Shown: positions 7,290-15,863 of the stretch, one piece after another
Layout: each line of letters starts with the position of its first letter
Position numbering within the stretch: position 1 is the first letter of the stretch
Assembly: GCA_946481025.1 (NCBI GenBank)
Contig: CAMLNA010000010.1
Location: 1-64,000, forward strand
DNA from: an uncultured Rivibacter sp.
Lineage (GTDB): Bacteria; Pseudomonadota; Gammaproteobacteria; Burkholderiales; Burkholderiaceae
DNA length: 64,000 bases
Reading direction: 5' to 3'
Notes under the pieces: model-generated
What the model was told of the DNA's origin: nothing
The model's database searches: none
The model's input: the letters and a program-made list of their open reading frames with translations, nothing else
Position numbers and translations under genes: made by a program

Positions 7290-8372
7290 TTACAGCTTGG
7301 CCGTCTGCATGTAGCTGTCGAAGCGCGCTTCGGTGAAGCGGAACCACAGGTTCTGCTCGGCGCGGAACTTGGCGTAGTCCTCGTAGACCTTCTTCCAGTT
7401 CGGGTTCTTGGCCGACAGCTCGCTGTACAGCGCCATGGCTTCCTTGAAGGCCAGGTCGAGCACCGGCTTCGGGAAGGCGACCAGCTTGGTCTTGCTGGCC
7501 ACGAGCTGCTTCAGGGCTGCCGGGTTCTTGGCGTCGTACTTGGCCTGCATCTCGGTGTGGGCGTAGGCGGCCGCACCTTCGATGATGGCCTTGTACTCGG
7601 CCGACAGGCCCTCGTAGGCCTTGGTGTTGATGTACAGGTCGAGCTGCGGGCCGCCTTCCCACCAGCCGGGGTAGTGATAGAACGGCGCCACCTTGTTGAA
7701 GCCCAGCTTCTGGTCGTCGTACGGGCCCACCCATTCGGCCGCGTCGATGGTGCCCTTCTCGAGCGACTGGTAGATCTCGCCGCCGGGGATGTTCTGCGGC
7801 ACGCCGCCCATGCGCTCGAGCACCTTGCCGGCGAAGCCGCCGATGCGCATCTTCAGGCCCTTCACGTCGGCGACCGTCTTGATCTCCTTGCGATACCAGC
7901 CGCCCATCTGCGCCCCGGTGTTGCCCATCGGGAAGTGGATGATGTTGAACTTGGCATAGAACTCGCGCATCAGCTTCAGGCCGTTGCCTTCGTACTGCCA
8001 GGCGGTCATCTGGCGCGAGTTGAGGCCGAAGGGGATGGCGCAACCCAGCGCGAAGGTCTCGTCCTTGCCGAAGAAGTAGTACGGGGCGGTGTGGGCCATC
8101 TCGACGGTGGCGTTCTGCACGCCGTCCACCACGCCGAACGCCGGCATCAGCTCGCCGCCGGCATGGACCGAGATCTCGAATTTGCCCCCGGACATCTCCT
8201 TCACTTTCCTGGCGAAGACTTCCGCGGCGCCGAAGATGGTGTCGAGCGACTTAGGAAAGCTCGATGCCAGGCGCCAGCGGATGTTGGCCTGGGCATGCAC
8301 CACCGCGGGCGCTGCACCCGCGGCGAGCACGCCAGCAATGCCGGCGCGTTGTATGAATGAACGACGTTCCAT
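7290..8372 (-). CDS. TRAP transporter substrate-binding protein, TakP-like
   Basis: The 360-residue DctP-family receptor has a twin-arginine-like leader (MERRSFIQRAGIAGVLAAG) cleaved near AVVHAQA. The GEIYQSLEKGTIDAAEWVGP stretch and PQNIPGG are typical of the TakP subgroup, which binds 2-oxo acids or lactate with a cation. The ATG at 8372 has AGGAGAG upstream. It is a single-gene transcript with its own terminator. Its permease genes, the only TRAP membrane genes here, are on the other strand about 2 kb away. I infer 2-oxo monocarboxylate uptake; the exact ligand is not known. Confidence 0.9.
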   Translation of the reverse strand: MERRSFIQRAGIAGVLAAGAAPAVVHAQANIRWRLASSFPKSLDTIFGAAEVFARKVKEMSGGKFEISVHAGGELMPAFGVVDGVQNATVEMAHTAPYYFFGKDETFALGCAIPFGLNSRQMTAWQYEGNGLKLMREFYAKFNIIHFPMGNTGAQMGGWYRKEIKTVADVKGLKMRIGGFAGKVLERMGGVPQNIPGGEIYQSLEKGTIDAAEWVGPYDDQKLGFNKVAPFYHYPGWWEGGPQLDLYINTKAYEGLSAEYKAIIEGAAAYAHTEMQAKYDAKNPAALKQLVASKTKLVAFPKPVLDLAFKEAMALYSELSAKNPNWKKVYEDYAKFRAEQNLWFRFTEARFDSYMQTAKL

Positions 8373-8412
8373 GGTCTCTCTCCTGCAGGAAACAAGGGGT
8401 TGAGTCGGGCGG

Positions 8413-8418
8413 ATTCTA
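8413..8418 (-). promoter_or_regulatory. Candidate -10 box of dctP
   Basis: TAGAAT on the minus strand, 40 bases upstream of the dctP start, leaves a leader of about 35 bases. No clear -35 box is visible. Confidence 0.4.
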
Positions 8419-8561
8419 GGAGTCCACCTCAGGGGTCTCACAGGGGTTTTCCCCGTGCGCAAACCCGCTGCGAAAAACGTTCGCAGCGAGGTCTCGCCGA
8501 GTAGACCGGCGCGTGCTGAAAAGTCCCTGAACGATGTGGCTCGCAGGCCCTATCGAGAACC

Positions 8562-9929
8562 CTAGAGGCCGGCGATCTTCATGCGCTCGATGAGCACCGA
8601 GCCCACCGTCTTGGTGCCCAGCGTGTAGGCATCGGCACCCACGGCGGCGATGCCGCGGAACATGTCGCGCAGGTTGCCGGCGATGGTGATCTCGTGCACC
8701 GGATGCACCATGCGCCCGCCCTCGACCCAGAAGCCGGCCGCGCCGCGGGAGTAGTCGCCGGTGACGTAGTTGACGCCCTGGCCCATCAGCTCGATGACGA
8801 ACAGGCCTCGCCCCAGCTTGCGCAGCATGGCTTCGAGGTCGTCGCCGGGCTGCGTGAGGGCGCTCTTCAGCGTGAGGTTCTGCGAGCCGCCGGCGTGGCC
8901 GGTGGTGCGCATGCCGAGCTTGCGCGCGGAATAGCTCGACAGGAAATAGCCCTGCACACGCCCGCCCTGCACCACATGCCGCGCACGCGTCACCACGCCC
9001 TCGTCGTCGAACGGCGCGCTGCCCTTGCCCTTGCGCTGGTGCGGGTCCTCGACGAGGTCGATGTGCTCGGGAAAGACCTGCTGGCCCAGGCTGTCGGGCA
9101 GGAAGCTCGCCTTGCGGTACAGCGCGCCGCCGCTGGTGGCCTGCACATAGGCGCCCACGAGTCCGGCCGCGAGCGTGGACTCGAACAGCACCGGCACCTC
9201 GCAGGTGGCGATTTTGCGGCTGCGCAGGCGCGACAACGCGCGCTCGGCGGCATAACGGCCCACCGCTTCGGGCGCCGCGAGTTCGTGGGGGTCACGCATC
9301 GACGAATACCACGCGTCGCGCTGCATGTCGTCGCCCTTGCCTGCGATGGGCGCGACCGACAACGAGTGGCGCGAGCTGGCATAGCCGCCGCGGAAGCCCC
9401 GGCTGTTGCCGGCCCAGAAGTGCGACTGCTGCGCCGATACGCCGGCGCCTTCGGAATTGGTGATGCGGCGGTCGGTGGACAGCGCGGCGGCCTCGCACAC
9501 CTTCGCCAGCTCGACGGCGCGCCCGGCGTCGATGTCCCAGGGGTGGAACAGGTCTAGGTCGCGGGTCAGGTCGTCGCCGCGCGCGAGGTCGGCGTCGTCC
9601 GGCAGGCCGGCCGCCGGGTCTTCGGCGGTGAAGCGCGCGATGTCGTAGGCGGCACGCACCGTCTGCTCCAGTGCCGTGCGCGAGAAGTCGGAGGTGCTCG
9701 CGTTGCCCCGGCGCTGGCCGATGTAGACGGTGACGCCGATGGACTTGTCGCGGTTGCGCTCGACGTTCTCGACCTCGCCCTTGCGCACCGACACCGACAG
9801 GCCCGCGCCCTCGGACACCTCGACCGCGGCGTCGCTGCCGCCGAGCTGCCTGGCGATGGAGAGCGTGTCTTCCACCAGTTGCTGGAACTGTTCGCGCGAG
9901 TAGGCAAAGCCGTGGTTGTCTTGGGGCAT
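8562..9929 (-). CDS. pmbA: Metalloprotease PmbA/TldE
   Basis: A 455-residue cytosolic protein of the TldD/PmbA (TldE) family. In enterobacteria TldD and TldE form a heterodimeric protease that matures microcin B17 and degrades the CcdA antitoxin. It lacks the HExxH zinc motif, as expected for the PmbA/TldE subunit rather than TldD, and ends with GTKTVGSVLIERMKIAGL, the typical C-terminus. The start (MPQDNHGF) is the first methionine clear of the divergent darP promoter. No tldD is present in the window. Confidence 0.95.
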   Translation of the reverse strand: MPQDNHGFAYSREQFQQLVEDTLSIARQLGGSDAAVEVSEGAGLSVSVRKGEVENVERNRDKSIGVTVYIGQRRGNASTSDFSRTALEQTVRAAYDIARFTAEDPAAGLPDDADLARGDDLTRDLDLFHPWDIDAGRAVELAKVCEAAALSTDRRITNSEGAGVSAQQSHFWAGNSRGFRGGYASSRHSLSVAPIAGKGDDMQRDAWYSSMRDPHELAAPEAVGRYAAERALSRLRSRKIATCEVPVLFESTLAAGLVGAYVQATSGGALYRKASFLPDSLGQQVFPEHIDLVEDPHQRKGKGSAPFDDEGVVTRARHVVQGGRVQGYFLSSYSARKLGMRTTGHAGGSQNLTLKSALTQPGDDLEAMLRKLGRGLFVIELMGQGVNYVTGDYSRGAAGFWVEGGRMVHPVHEITIAGNLRDMFRGIAAVGADAYTLGTKTVGSVLIERMKIAGL

Positions 9930-9976
9930 GTTGGCTCGGAGGGTTGGCTGAAGGAGCCCGCGGGTGAGGGCCGGCT

Positions 9977-9982
9977 TATGAT
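9977..9982. promoter_or_regulatory. Overlapping divergent -10 elements of pmbA and darP
   Basis: The near-palindrome CTTATGATAG gives TATGAT on the plus strand (towards darP) and TATCAT on the minus strand (towards pmbA). The two divergent genes are only about 60-85 bases apart, so they probably share this site. Confidence 0.45.
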
Positions 9983-10014
9983 AGTTGCCCTTTTTCGAAC
10001 CCGGCTGCATCACC

Positions 10015-10572
10015 TTGGCCCACGACCGCGAAGACGACGACGACCAGCTGCAGCAGCGCCCGAGCAAGACCCAGCTCAAGAAGCAGATGCACGAGCTGCA
10101 GGACCTCGGCGAGGCGCTGGTCGCGCTGCCCGACGACCGGCTCGACGGCATCCCGATGCCGGAATCGCTGCGCGAGGCGGTGCGCGAGCTCAAGCGCACC
10201 CGCTCGCACGAGGGCCGGCGGCGCCAGCTGCAATACGTGGGCAAGCTGATGCGCAATGCCGAGGTCGAGCCGATCCGCGAAGCGGTCGCCGCCGCGCAGC
10301 TGGGGCGCGCGAGGGACACGCTCACGCTGCACCGCGCCGAGCGCTGGCGCACCGAACTGATCGAAAGCGACGAGGCGCTCACCCGCTGGATGGACCAGCA
10401 TGCCGGCACCGATGTCCAGGCGCTGCGCAGCCTGATCCGCGCGGCCCGCAAGGACGCGGCCGCCGCGCCCGAGCAGCGCAGCGGGCGGGCGTACCGCGAG
10501 CTGTTCCAGTTCGTGCGGCAGACCCTCGACGACGGCAGCCCCGAAGACCAGGAGCGGCAGGACCATGAGTGA
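10015..10572 (+). CDS. darP: Ribosome biogenesis factor YjgA / DarP (DUF615)
   Basis: A small, highly charged protein of about 185 residues with the DUF615 core (LDGIPMPESLREAVRELKRT and RRRQLQYVGKLMRN). DarP assists late assembly of the 50S subunit. The start is uncertain: the frame opens with TTG at 9985, too close to the putative -10, so I prefer TTG at 10015, which leaves about 25 bases of leader; neither has a clear Shine-Dalgarno sequence. It overlaps mog by eight bases. Confidence 0.85.
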   Translation: MAHDREDDDDQLQQRPSKTQLKKQMHELQDLGEALVALPDDRLDGIPMPESLREAVRELKRTRSHEGRRRQLQYVGKLMRNAEVEPIREAVAAAQLGRARDTLTLHRAERWRTELIESDEALTRWMDQHAGTDVQALRSLIRAARKDAAAAPEQRSGRAYRELFQFVRQTLDDGSPEDQERQDHE

Positions 10573-11143
10573 ACTCGACCGCGTGAGGATCGGCCTGGTC
10601 TCGGTGAGCGACCGCGCCTCGGCCGGCGTCTATGAAGACAAGGGCCTGCCCTCGCTGCAGCAATGGCTCCAGCGCGCGGTGCGCAACCCGATCGAGTGGG
10701 CCACCCGGCTCATCCCCGACGAAGAGGCCGGCATCAGCGCCGCGCTGCGCGAGCTGGTCGACGCCGAATGCTGCGACCTCGTGCTCACCACCGGCGGCAC
10801 CGGCCCGGCGCCGCGCGACGTGACGCCCGAAGCCACGCTGGCCGTGGCCGACAAGGTGATGCCCGGCTTCGGCGAGCAGATGCGCCAGATCAGCCTCCAT
10901 TTCGTGCCCACCGCCATCCTGTCGAGGCAGGTGGCCGTGATCCGCGGCAAGGCGCTGATCATCAACCTGCCGGGACAGCCGAAGTCGATCGCCGAAACCC
11001 TCGAAGGCCTGAAAGGCGACGACGGCAAGCCGCTCGTGCATGGCATCTTCGCCGCGGTGCCCTATTGCATCGACCTCATCGGCGGCCCGTACATCGAGAC
11101 GGATGCCGCGGTGTGCGCTGCCTTCCGGCCTCGCCAGAAGTGA
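10565..11143 (+). CDS. mog: Molybdopterin adenylyltransferase
   Basis: The 192-residue protein begins RIGLVSVSDRASAGVYEDKG and contains TTGGTGPAPRDVTPEAT, the MPT-binding signature of the MogA/MoaB family. It adenylates molybdopterin before molybdenum insertion. The length fits Mog. It overlaps the darP stop by eight bases, so translation is coupled. No other Moco gene lies nearby. Confidence 0.93.
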   Translation: MSELDRVRIGLVSVSDRASAGVYEDKGLPSLQQWLQRAVRNPIEWATRLIPDEEAGISAALRELVDAECCDLVLTTGGTGPAPRDVTPEATLAVADKVMPGFGEQMRQISLHFVPTAILSRQVAVIRGKALIINLPGQPKSIAETLEGLKGDDGKPLVHGIFAAVPYCIDLIGGPYIETDAAVCAAFRPRQK

Positions 11144-11186
11144 CCCATGACTTCACGAGTCACCCGTCACCCGTCACAGGTCACGG

Positions 11187-11966
11187 CTACTTGACCAGCC
11201 GGTTCAGCCGCTCGGCGTCGAAGTGCTCGTCCTTCTGCGCGTCCTGCGGCACGCAGTCGGACGCCGGGATCTCGCGGGCCCCGCTGGAGAGCTTCTCGAT
11301 CGCCTGCCAAAGCAGCGCGATCTGGTGCTCGTGGCTGGAGGCGTTGTCGATCAGGCCCTTCATCGCCTGGGCCACCGGGTCATCGCCCTGCGTCACGCCG
11401 TAGGCCGAGAAGCCCATGCGGGCGGCGGCCTCTTCGCGGGTGGCATCGCTGTCGGCCACGATCACGCGGGCCGGGTTGCCCACCGCGGTGGCCCCCGGCG
11501 GCACCGGCTTCACGACCACCGCGCCCGAACCGATGCGGGCGCCGTCACCCACGGTGAAGCCGCCCAGCACCTGGGAGTTGGCCCCGACGATGACGCCGCG
11601 GCCCAGCGTCGGGTGGCGCTTGGCCCCCCGGTGCAGCGACGTGCCGCCCAGCGTGACGCCCTGGTAGATGGTGCATTCGTCGCCCACCTCGGCCGTTTCA
11701 CCGATCACGAGGCCCATGCCGTGGTCGATGAACACGCGCCGGCCGATCGTCGCGCCCGGGTGGATCTCGATGCCGGTAAGGAAGCGGGCCACGTGCGAGA
11801 TGAAGCGGGCGGTGACGTGCCAGCCGTTGTGCCAGCAGGCATGCGCCCAGCGGTGCATCACCAGGGCATGGAAACCGGGATAGCAGGTCACCACCTCCCA
11901 GCGCGACCGCGCGGCGGGGTCGCGTTCCAGGATGCAGGCGATGTCTTCTTTGATGCGCTCGAACAT
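11187..11966 (-). CDS. cysE: Serine O-acetyltransferase
   Basis: This 259-residue enzyme makes O-acetylserine from serine and acetyl-CoA, the first step of cysteine synthesis. A left-handed beta-helix of hexapeptide repeats covers roughly residues 65-175, with DHGMGLVIGETA containing the catalytic His-Asp pair and GAGAVV-like repeats following. The start is the ATG at 11966 (MFERIKEDI). The C-terminal 80-residue extension is longer than in minimal CysE proteins. The gene is convergent with mog. Confidence 0.94.
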   Translation of the reverse strand: MFERIKEDIACILERDPAARSRWEVVTCYPGFHALVMHRWAHACWHNGWHVTARFISHVARFLTGIEIHPGATIGRRVFIDHGMGLVIGETAEVGDECTIYQGVTLGGTSLHRGAKRHPTLGRGVIVGANSQVLGGFTVGDGARIGSGAVVVKPVPPGATAVGNPARVIVADSDATREEAAARMGFSAYGVTQGDDPVAQAMKGLIDNASSHEHQIALLWQAIEKLSSGAREIPASDCVPQDAQKDEHFDAERLNRLVK

Positions 11967-12151
11967 GGTGGGTCTTCCCGAAGTCAAGGACGTGGGGCGG
12001 CGCGCTTGCACTGGCATGCGCCCGCCCCGGCAGGCGAAGTCGTCAACGACAACGGCAACAGCGCCAGGCGGCGTGCTTGTCGTGCGGACGGTCCAGGACT
12101 CGGCTCAATGGCGACATGGTGTCGGGCGGTGAAACCCCGCCATTGTGCCGC

Positions 12152-13144
12152 TCAGGGCAGCAGCACGCTGGAGCCGGTGGTCCTGCGCGCTTCGAGGTCG
12201 CGGTGCGCCTGCGCCGCGTCGGCCAGCGCGTAGCGCTGCTCCACCGCGACCTTGACCTGCCCGCTTTCCACCACCGCAAAGAGTTCGTCGGCCATGGCCT
12301 GGGTCGATTCACGCGTGGCCAGGTGGGTGAAGAGCGTCGGCCGGCTCACGTAGAGCGAGCCCTTGGCGGCCAGCAGGCCGATGTTGATCGGCGGCACCGG
12401 ACCCGACGCGTTGCCGAAACTGGCGAGCAGGCCGAAGGGCTGCAGGCAGTCGAGCGAGCGCTCGAAGGTGTCCTTGCCCACCGAGTCGTACACGACCTTC
12501 ACGCCGCGGCCGGCGGTGATGTCCTTCACGCGGGCGACGAAGTCCTCGCGGTTGTAGTTGATCGCGAAGGCGGCCCCGTTGGCCTTCGCCAGCGCGCACT
12601 TCTCGTCGCTGCCCGCCGTGCCGATCAGCTGCAGCCCGAGCGCCCTGGCCCACTGGCAGGCAATGAGGCCCACGCCGCCGGCAGCGGCATGGAAGAGCAC
12701 GAAGTCACCGGCGTTCAGGCCGCCCTGGGGCAGGGTCTTGCGCAGCAGGTACTGCGCGGTCAGCCCCTTGAGCATCATCGCGGCGCCCTGCTCGAAGCTG
12801 AGGGGTTCCGGCAGCTTCACCACGCAGCGGGCCGGCATCACGCGCGCCTCGCTGTAGGCACCGGGCGGCTGGCTCGCATAGGCCGCGCGGTCGCCCGGCT
12901 TCAGGTGGGTCACGCCCTCGCCCACAGCCTCCACGATGCCGGCGCCTTCCATGCCCAGCGTCAGCGGGAACGGCAAGGCATACAGCCCGGTGCGGTGGTA
13001 CACGTCGATGTAGTTCAGGCCCACCGCATGGTGGCGAATGCGAATTTCGCCGGGGCCGGGCGCGCCCACCTGCAATTGCACGAGCTGCAGCACTTCGGGG
13101 CCGCCTGCCGCCCTCGCCTGGATGGCCTTCACCGTCTCGGTCAT
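12152..13144 (-). CDS. NAD(P)H:quinone oxidoreductase (zinc-free MDR family)
   Basis: A 330-residue medium-chain reductase with the GLNYIDVYHRTGLY motif near residue 45 and the nucleotide-binding HAAAGGVGLIACQWA motif near 150, characteristic of QOR/zeta-crystallin enzymes. No structural zinc cysteines are seen. It reduces quinones or related enones with NADPH. It is divergent from the DUF2007 gene with a 66-base spacer. Confidence 0.92.
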   Translation of the reverse strand: MTETVKAIQARAAGGPEVLQLVQLQVGAPGPGEIRIRHHAVGLNYIDVYHRTGLYALPFPLTLGMEGAGIVEAVGEGVTHLKPGDRAAYASQPPGAYSEARVMPARCVVKLPEPLSFEQGAAMMLKGLTAQYLLRKTLPQGGLNAGDFVLFHAAAGGVGLIACQWARALGLQLIGTAGSDEKCALAKANGAAFAINYNREDFVARVKDITAGRGVKVVYDSVGKDTFERSLDCLQPFGLLASFGNASGPVPPINIGLLAAKGSLYVSRPTLFTHLATRESTQAMADELFAVVESGQVKVAVEQRYALADAAQAHRDLEARRTTGSSVLLP

Positions 13145-13210
13145 GTTCTGTTCCGTCCTCGACTGCCTTGGAAGTCCGCTATCGTGCCAGCCTCAGCCGT
13201 TGCCTGCCCG

Positions 13211-13519
13211 ATGCGCCGCCTCATCCCTGCCCCGAACCTCGCCATTGCCACGCTGTGGGCCGACATGCTCACGCAGGCCGGCATCGAAACGCGCGTGCAG
13301 CGCGCCTATGCCAGCAGCATTGCCGGCGAGATGCCGCCCGACCAGTGCCTGCCCGAGATCTGGGTCGAAGACGACGACCAGTTCGAGCGCGCGCGGCAGC
13401 TGCTCGACGAACTGCGCCATGCACCGGTGCGCCACTGGGTGTGCCCGGCCTGCCATGAGCGCATCGACGGCCCCTTCGAACAATGCTGGAACTGCGGCAC
13501 GCTGATGCCCGCCACCTGA
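13211..13519 (+). CDS. DUF2007 domain protein with C-terminal zinc ribbon
   Basis: The 102-residue protein starts MRRLIPAPNLAIATLWADML, a DUF2007 ferredoxin-like domain (residues 1-70, often labelled putative signal-transducing protein). It ends with CPACHERIDGPFEQCWNCG, two CxxC knuckles that probably bind one zinc. Function is unknown. The start is set by homologous N-termini; no good Shine-Dalgarno sequence is visible. It sits seven bases before the DMT transporter and is probably in one operon with it. Confidence 0.75.
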   Translation: MRRLIPAPNLAIATLWADMLTQAGIETRVQRAYASSIAGEMPPDQCLPEIWVEDDDQFERARQLLDELRHAPVRHWVCPACHERIDGPFEQCWNCGTLMPAT

Positions 13520-13526
13520 TTTCCTG

Positions 13527-14444
13527 ATGCACAAGATCACTCCCAAGACCGCGCTGCTGATGAGCCTGCCCCCGCTGCTGTGGGCGGGCAACGCGGTGGT
13601 CGGCCGGCTGCTGGTGGGCAGCGTGCCGCCGCTGATGCTGAACTTCCTGCGCTGGGTGCTGGCAGGCGCGCTGCTGCTGGCGCTGGGCTGGCGCGCCCTG
13701 CGGGCGCCAGCCGACATCACGTCCCGCTGGCCCTACCTGCTGTGGCTCGGGCTGCTCGGCGTGGGCAGCTACAACGCGCTGCAGTACATGGCCCTCGTCA
13801 CGTCCACGCCGATCAACGTGACGCTCATCGCCGCCAGCATGCCGCTGTGGATGCTGGTGGTGGGCTCGCTGTTCTATGGCGTGCACCCCACGCGCCGCCA
13901 GCTGCTGGGTGCGGCGCTCTCGGGCGCCGGGGTGCTGCTCGTGATCGCCCGCGGCGACCTCGCAACGCTCGCCCGCGTGCAACTGGTCGCGGGCGACTTC
14001 TACATCGTGGCGGCCATCATCGCCTGGGCCGTCTACAGCTGGCTGCTGGCGCGCCCGCCGGCGCACATGCAGGGCGACCGGCGGCCGCCGTGGGGCTGGG
14101 CCGAGGTGCTGCTGGTGCAGGTGCTGTTCGGGCTGCTCGGGGCGGGCGGCGCCGCCCTGGGCGAAGGGCTGGCCGGGGCCGCACCCATCCGCTGGAACGG
14201 CTGGGTGGTGGCAGCGCTGGTGTACGTGGCGGTAGGCCCCTCCATCGTGGCCTACCGCTGCTGGGGCCTGGGCGTGGCGACGGCCGGGCCGACCGTGGCC
14301 GCCTTCTTCGGCAACCTCACGCCGGTGTTCGCCGCGGTGCTGTCGGCCGCGCTGCTGGGCGAGGCGCCGCGCTGGTACCACGGCGTGGCATTCGCGCTCA
14401 TCGTGGCCGGCATCGTGGTGTCGTCGCGACGTTCCGCTCCGTAA
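13527..14444 (+). CDS. DMT-family (EamA) transporter
   Basis: A 305-residue protein with ten predicted membrane helices in two EamA repeats (residues 10-140 and 155-298). Members export amino acids, metabolites or drugs; the substrate cannot be inferred. It starts seven bases after the DUF2007 gene. Two further DMT transporters (16790-17701 and 42424-43407) are only distantly similar by eye. Confidence 0.88.
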   Translation: MHKITPKTALLMSLPPLLWAGNAVVGRLLVGSVPPLMLNFLRWVLAGALLLALGWRALRAPADITSRWPYLLWLGLLGVGSYNALQYMALVTSTPINVTLIAASMPLWMLVVGSLFYGVHPTRRQLLGAALSGAGVLLVIARGDLATLARVQLVAGDFYIVAAIIAWAVYSWLLARPPAHMQGDRRPPWGWAEVLLVQVLFGLLGAGGAALGEGLAGAAPIRWNGWVVAALVYVAVGPSIVAYRCWGLGVATAGPTVAAFFGNLTPVFAAVLSAALLGEAPRWYHGVAFALIVAGIVVSSRRSAP

Positions 14445-14548
14445 GGTGTAAGGCACCTGTCTCGGGGGTTGAGGCTTGACTGCCGACGCCAGACAGTGCC
14501 CAGCGGCAGGCTGCTCATCGACGGCCGCCCGAACAACAGGAGAGGTTC

Positions 14549-15187
14549 ATGTCCCCCATCACAAAGGCACTGGCCGCCATCGCCATCATGGTCGGCTCGG
14601 TGCTGGCCGGCGCGGCCCAGGCAGCGTCGCAGACCACCGCCTACAACATCACGCTGACCATCGACCGCATCGAGCAGTACTCGACCTGCAACAACGCCCT
14701 CAGCGGCTACTACTCCTTCGGCTGCCTGAGCGTGGGCGACAGCTTCACCGGCAGCTTCTCGGTCGACAGCGCCATCCTCTCCACCGACGGCGTCAACAAC
14801 ACCGCGGGCATCTTCGACTTCTTCCTGCCCTTCGGCCGGTCGCTCTACGCCACCGGCCCTGAAAACATCACCCTGGCCGGCTTTCGCAACGGCTCCGGCT
14901 TCGCCTCGGCGCCCGGCTTCCTGATCCAAGGCGGCCAGGTGGTCGACCTGGTGGGCGGCGTGTACGGCAGTGCCGACATCCCGTTCATCGACATGCACAA
15001 CAACCTCTCGGTGCCGAGGAACAGCTTCCTCGCCTACGACGGCCGCACCGCCGCCTACGGCTCGCTCACCGTTGCGGCCGCGGTGCCTGAGCCCGAGACC
15101 TACGCCATGATGGCGCTCGGCCTCGGCGCGGTGGGCTGGGCGGCACGGCGCCGCAAGGCGGCCAAAGAGCTCGCCGCAGCGGCTTGA
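14549..15187 (+). CDS. PEP-CTERM sorted secreted protein
   Basis: The 212-residue protein has an N-terminal signal peptide (cleavage near AGAAQAAS). The C-terminal sorting signal has VPEPETYAMMALGLGAVGWA followed by ARRRK, that is PEP motif, membrane helix and basic tail. Such proteins are cleaved by exosortase at the PEP motif and go to the cell surface or the exopolysaccharide layer. The body (YNITLTIDRIEQYSTC onwards) is a beta-rich unknown domain with two nearby Cys. A strong AGGAGAGG ribosome site precedes the ATG. No exosortase or EPS genes lie nearby. Confidence 0.9.
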   Translation: MSPITKALAAIAIMVGSVLAGAAQAASQTTAYNITLTIDRIEQYSTCNNALSGYYSFGCLSVGDSFTGSFSVDSAILSTDGVNNTAGIFDFFLPFGRSLYATGPENITLAGFRNGSGFASAPGFLIQGGQVVDLVGGVYGSADIPFIDMHNNLSVPRNSFLAYDGRTAAYGSLTVAAAVPEPETYAMMALGLGAVGWAARRRKAAKELAAAA

Positions 15188-15199
15188 GTGAGCAGCAGC

Positions 15200-15847
15200 T
15201 CAGGCCTTCGAAGGCCAGTGCCGCTCGAACACCGGCGCCACCTTCGGATGCGCCTCGACCTCGAGCATCAGCGCATGAAAAGCCGGCCGGGCCTTCTTGA
15301 GGTGCGCGCGCGCACCTGACCACTTCGAGATGGTGGCGGCATAGAGGTCGAGCGCCCCCGGCTCGTCGCCGCCGAGCCACGGCGCCGCCTCGAAGCTGTC
15401 GGCGAACAGGCTCCACAGCTCGGCCAGCCGTTGGCGGGTCCCCTGGCGCAGGTTCTCCGTCGCCGCCTCGTCGGGCAGGTGCAGCCAGCGCTCGGGGTAG
15501 TCGCTGATACCGACCGCCGCATAGCAGTTGGCTGCCACGTACACGAGGCCGCGCAGCACGCGCGCCCGCGCCGAGGCCTCCTCGGGCAGCAGGCCGCAGC
15601 GCGGGTGGGCCAGTCCCAGGTGGATGAGGATGGCGGCGCTTTCGGTCAGCACCGTGCCGTCAGGCAGCACCAGCGTGGGGATCTGGCACAGCGGGTTGAC
15701 GCGGCGCAGTTCGTCCAGCGCCGAGCCGGGCTCCCAGGTGGCTGCCTCGACATGGCGGAACACCAGGCCGCACCAGCCGAGCGCGATCTCCACCACCGCC
15801 GAGCCGGAGCCCAACGCGCCGTAGAGGGTGTAGCCGCCGCTGGCCAT
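15200..15847 (-). CDS. Glutathione S-transferase family protein
   Basis: A 215-residue protein with a thioredoxin-like N-terminal domain (residues 1-80, with NPLCQIPTLVLPDG and the TESAAILIHL glutathione-binding segment) and an all-helical C-terminal domain. The proline of QIPTL is the conserved cis-Pro. The substrate is unknown. I used MASGGYTLYG at 15847. It lies 16 bases downstream of the SDR gene on the same strand and is likely co-transcribed with it. Confidence 0.87.
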   Translation of the reverse strand: MASGGYTLYGALGSGSAVVEIALGWCGLVFRHVEAATWEPGSALDELRRVNPLCQIPTLVLPDGTVLTESAAILIHLGLAHPRCGLLPEEASARARVLRGLVYVAANCYAAVGISDYPERWLHLPDEAATENLRQGTRQRLAELWSLFADSFEAAPWLGGDEPGALDLYAATISKWSGARAHLKKARPAFHALMLEVEAHPKVAPVFERHWPSKA

Positions 15848-15863
15848 CGCCCGCCTCCTTCGT

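Noticed and set aside
5857..8043. Apparent fusion of the TRAP receptor with the antiporter in one long frame
   Set aside because: The receptor part of that frame is the wrong frame (Arg/Gly-rich nonsense). The receptor has its own frame, stop and terminator before the antiporter starts.
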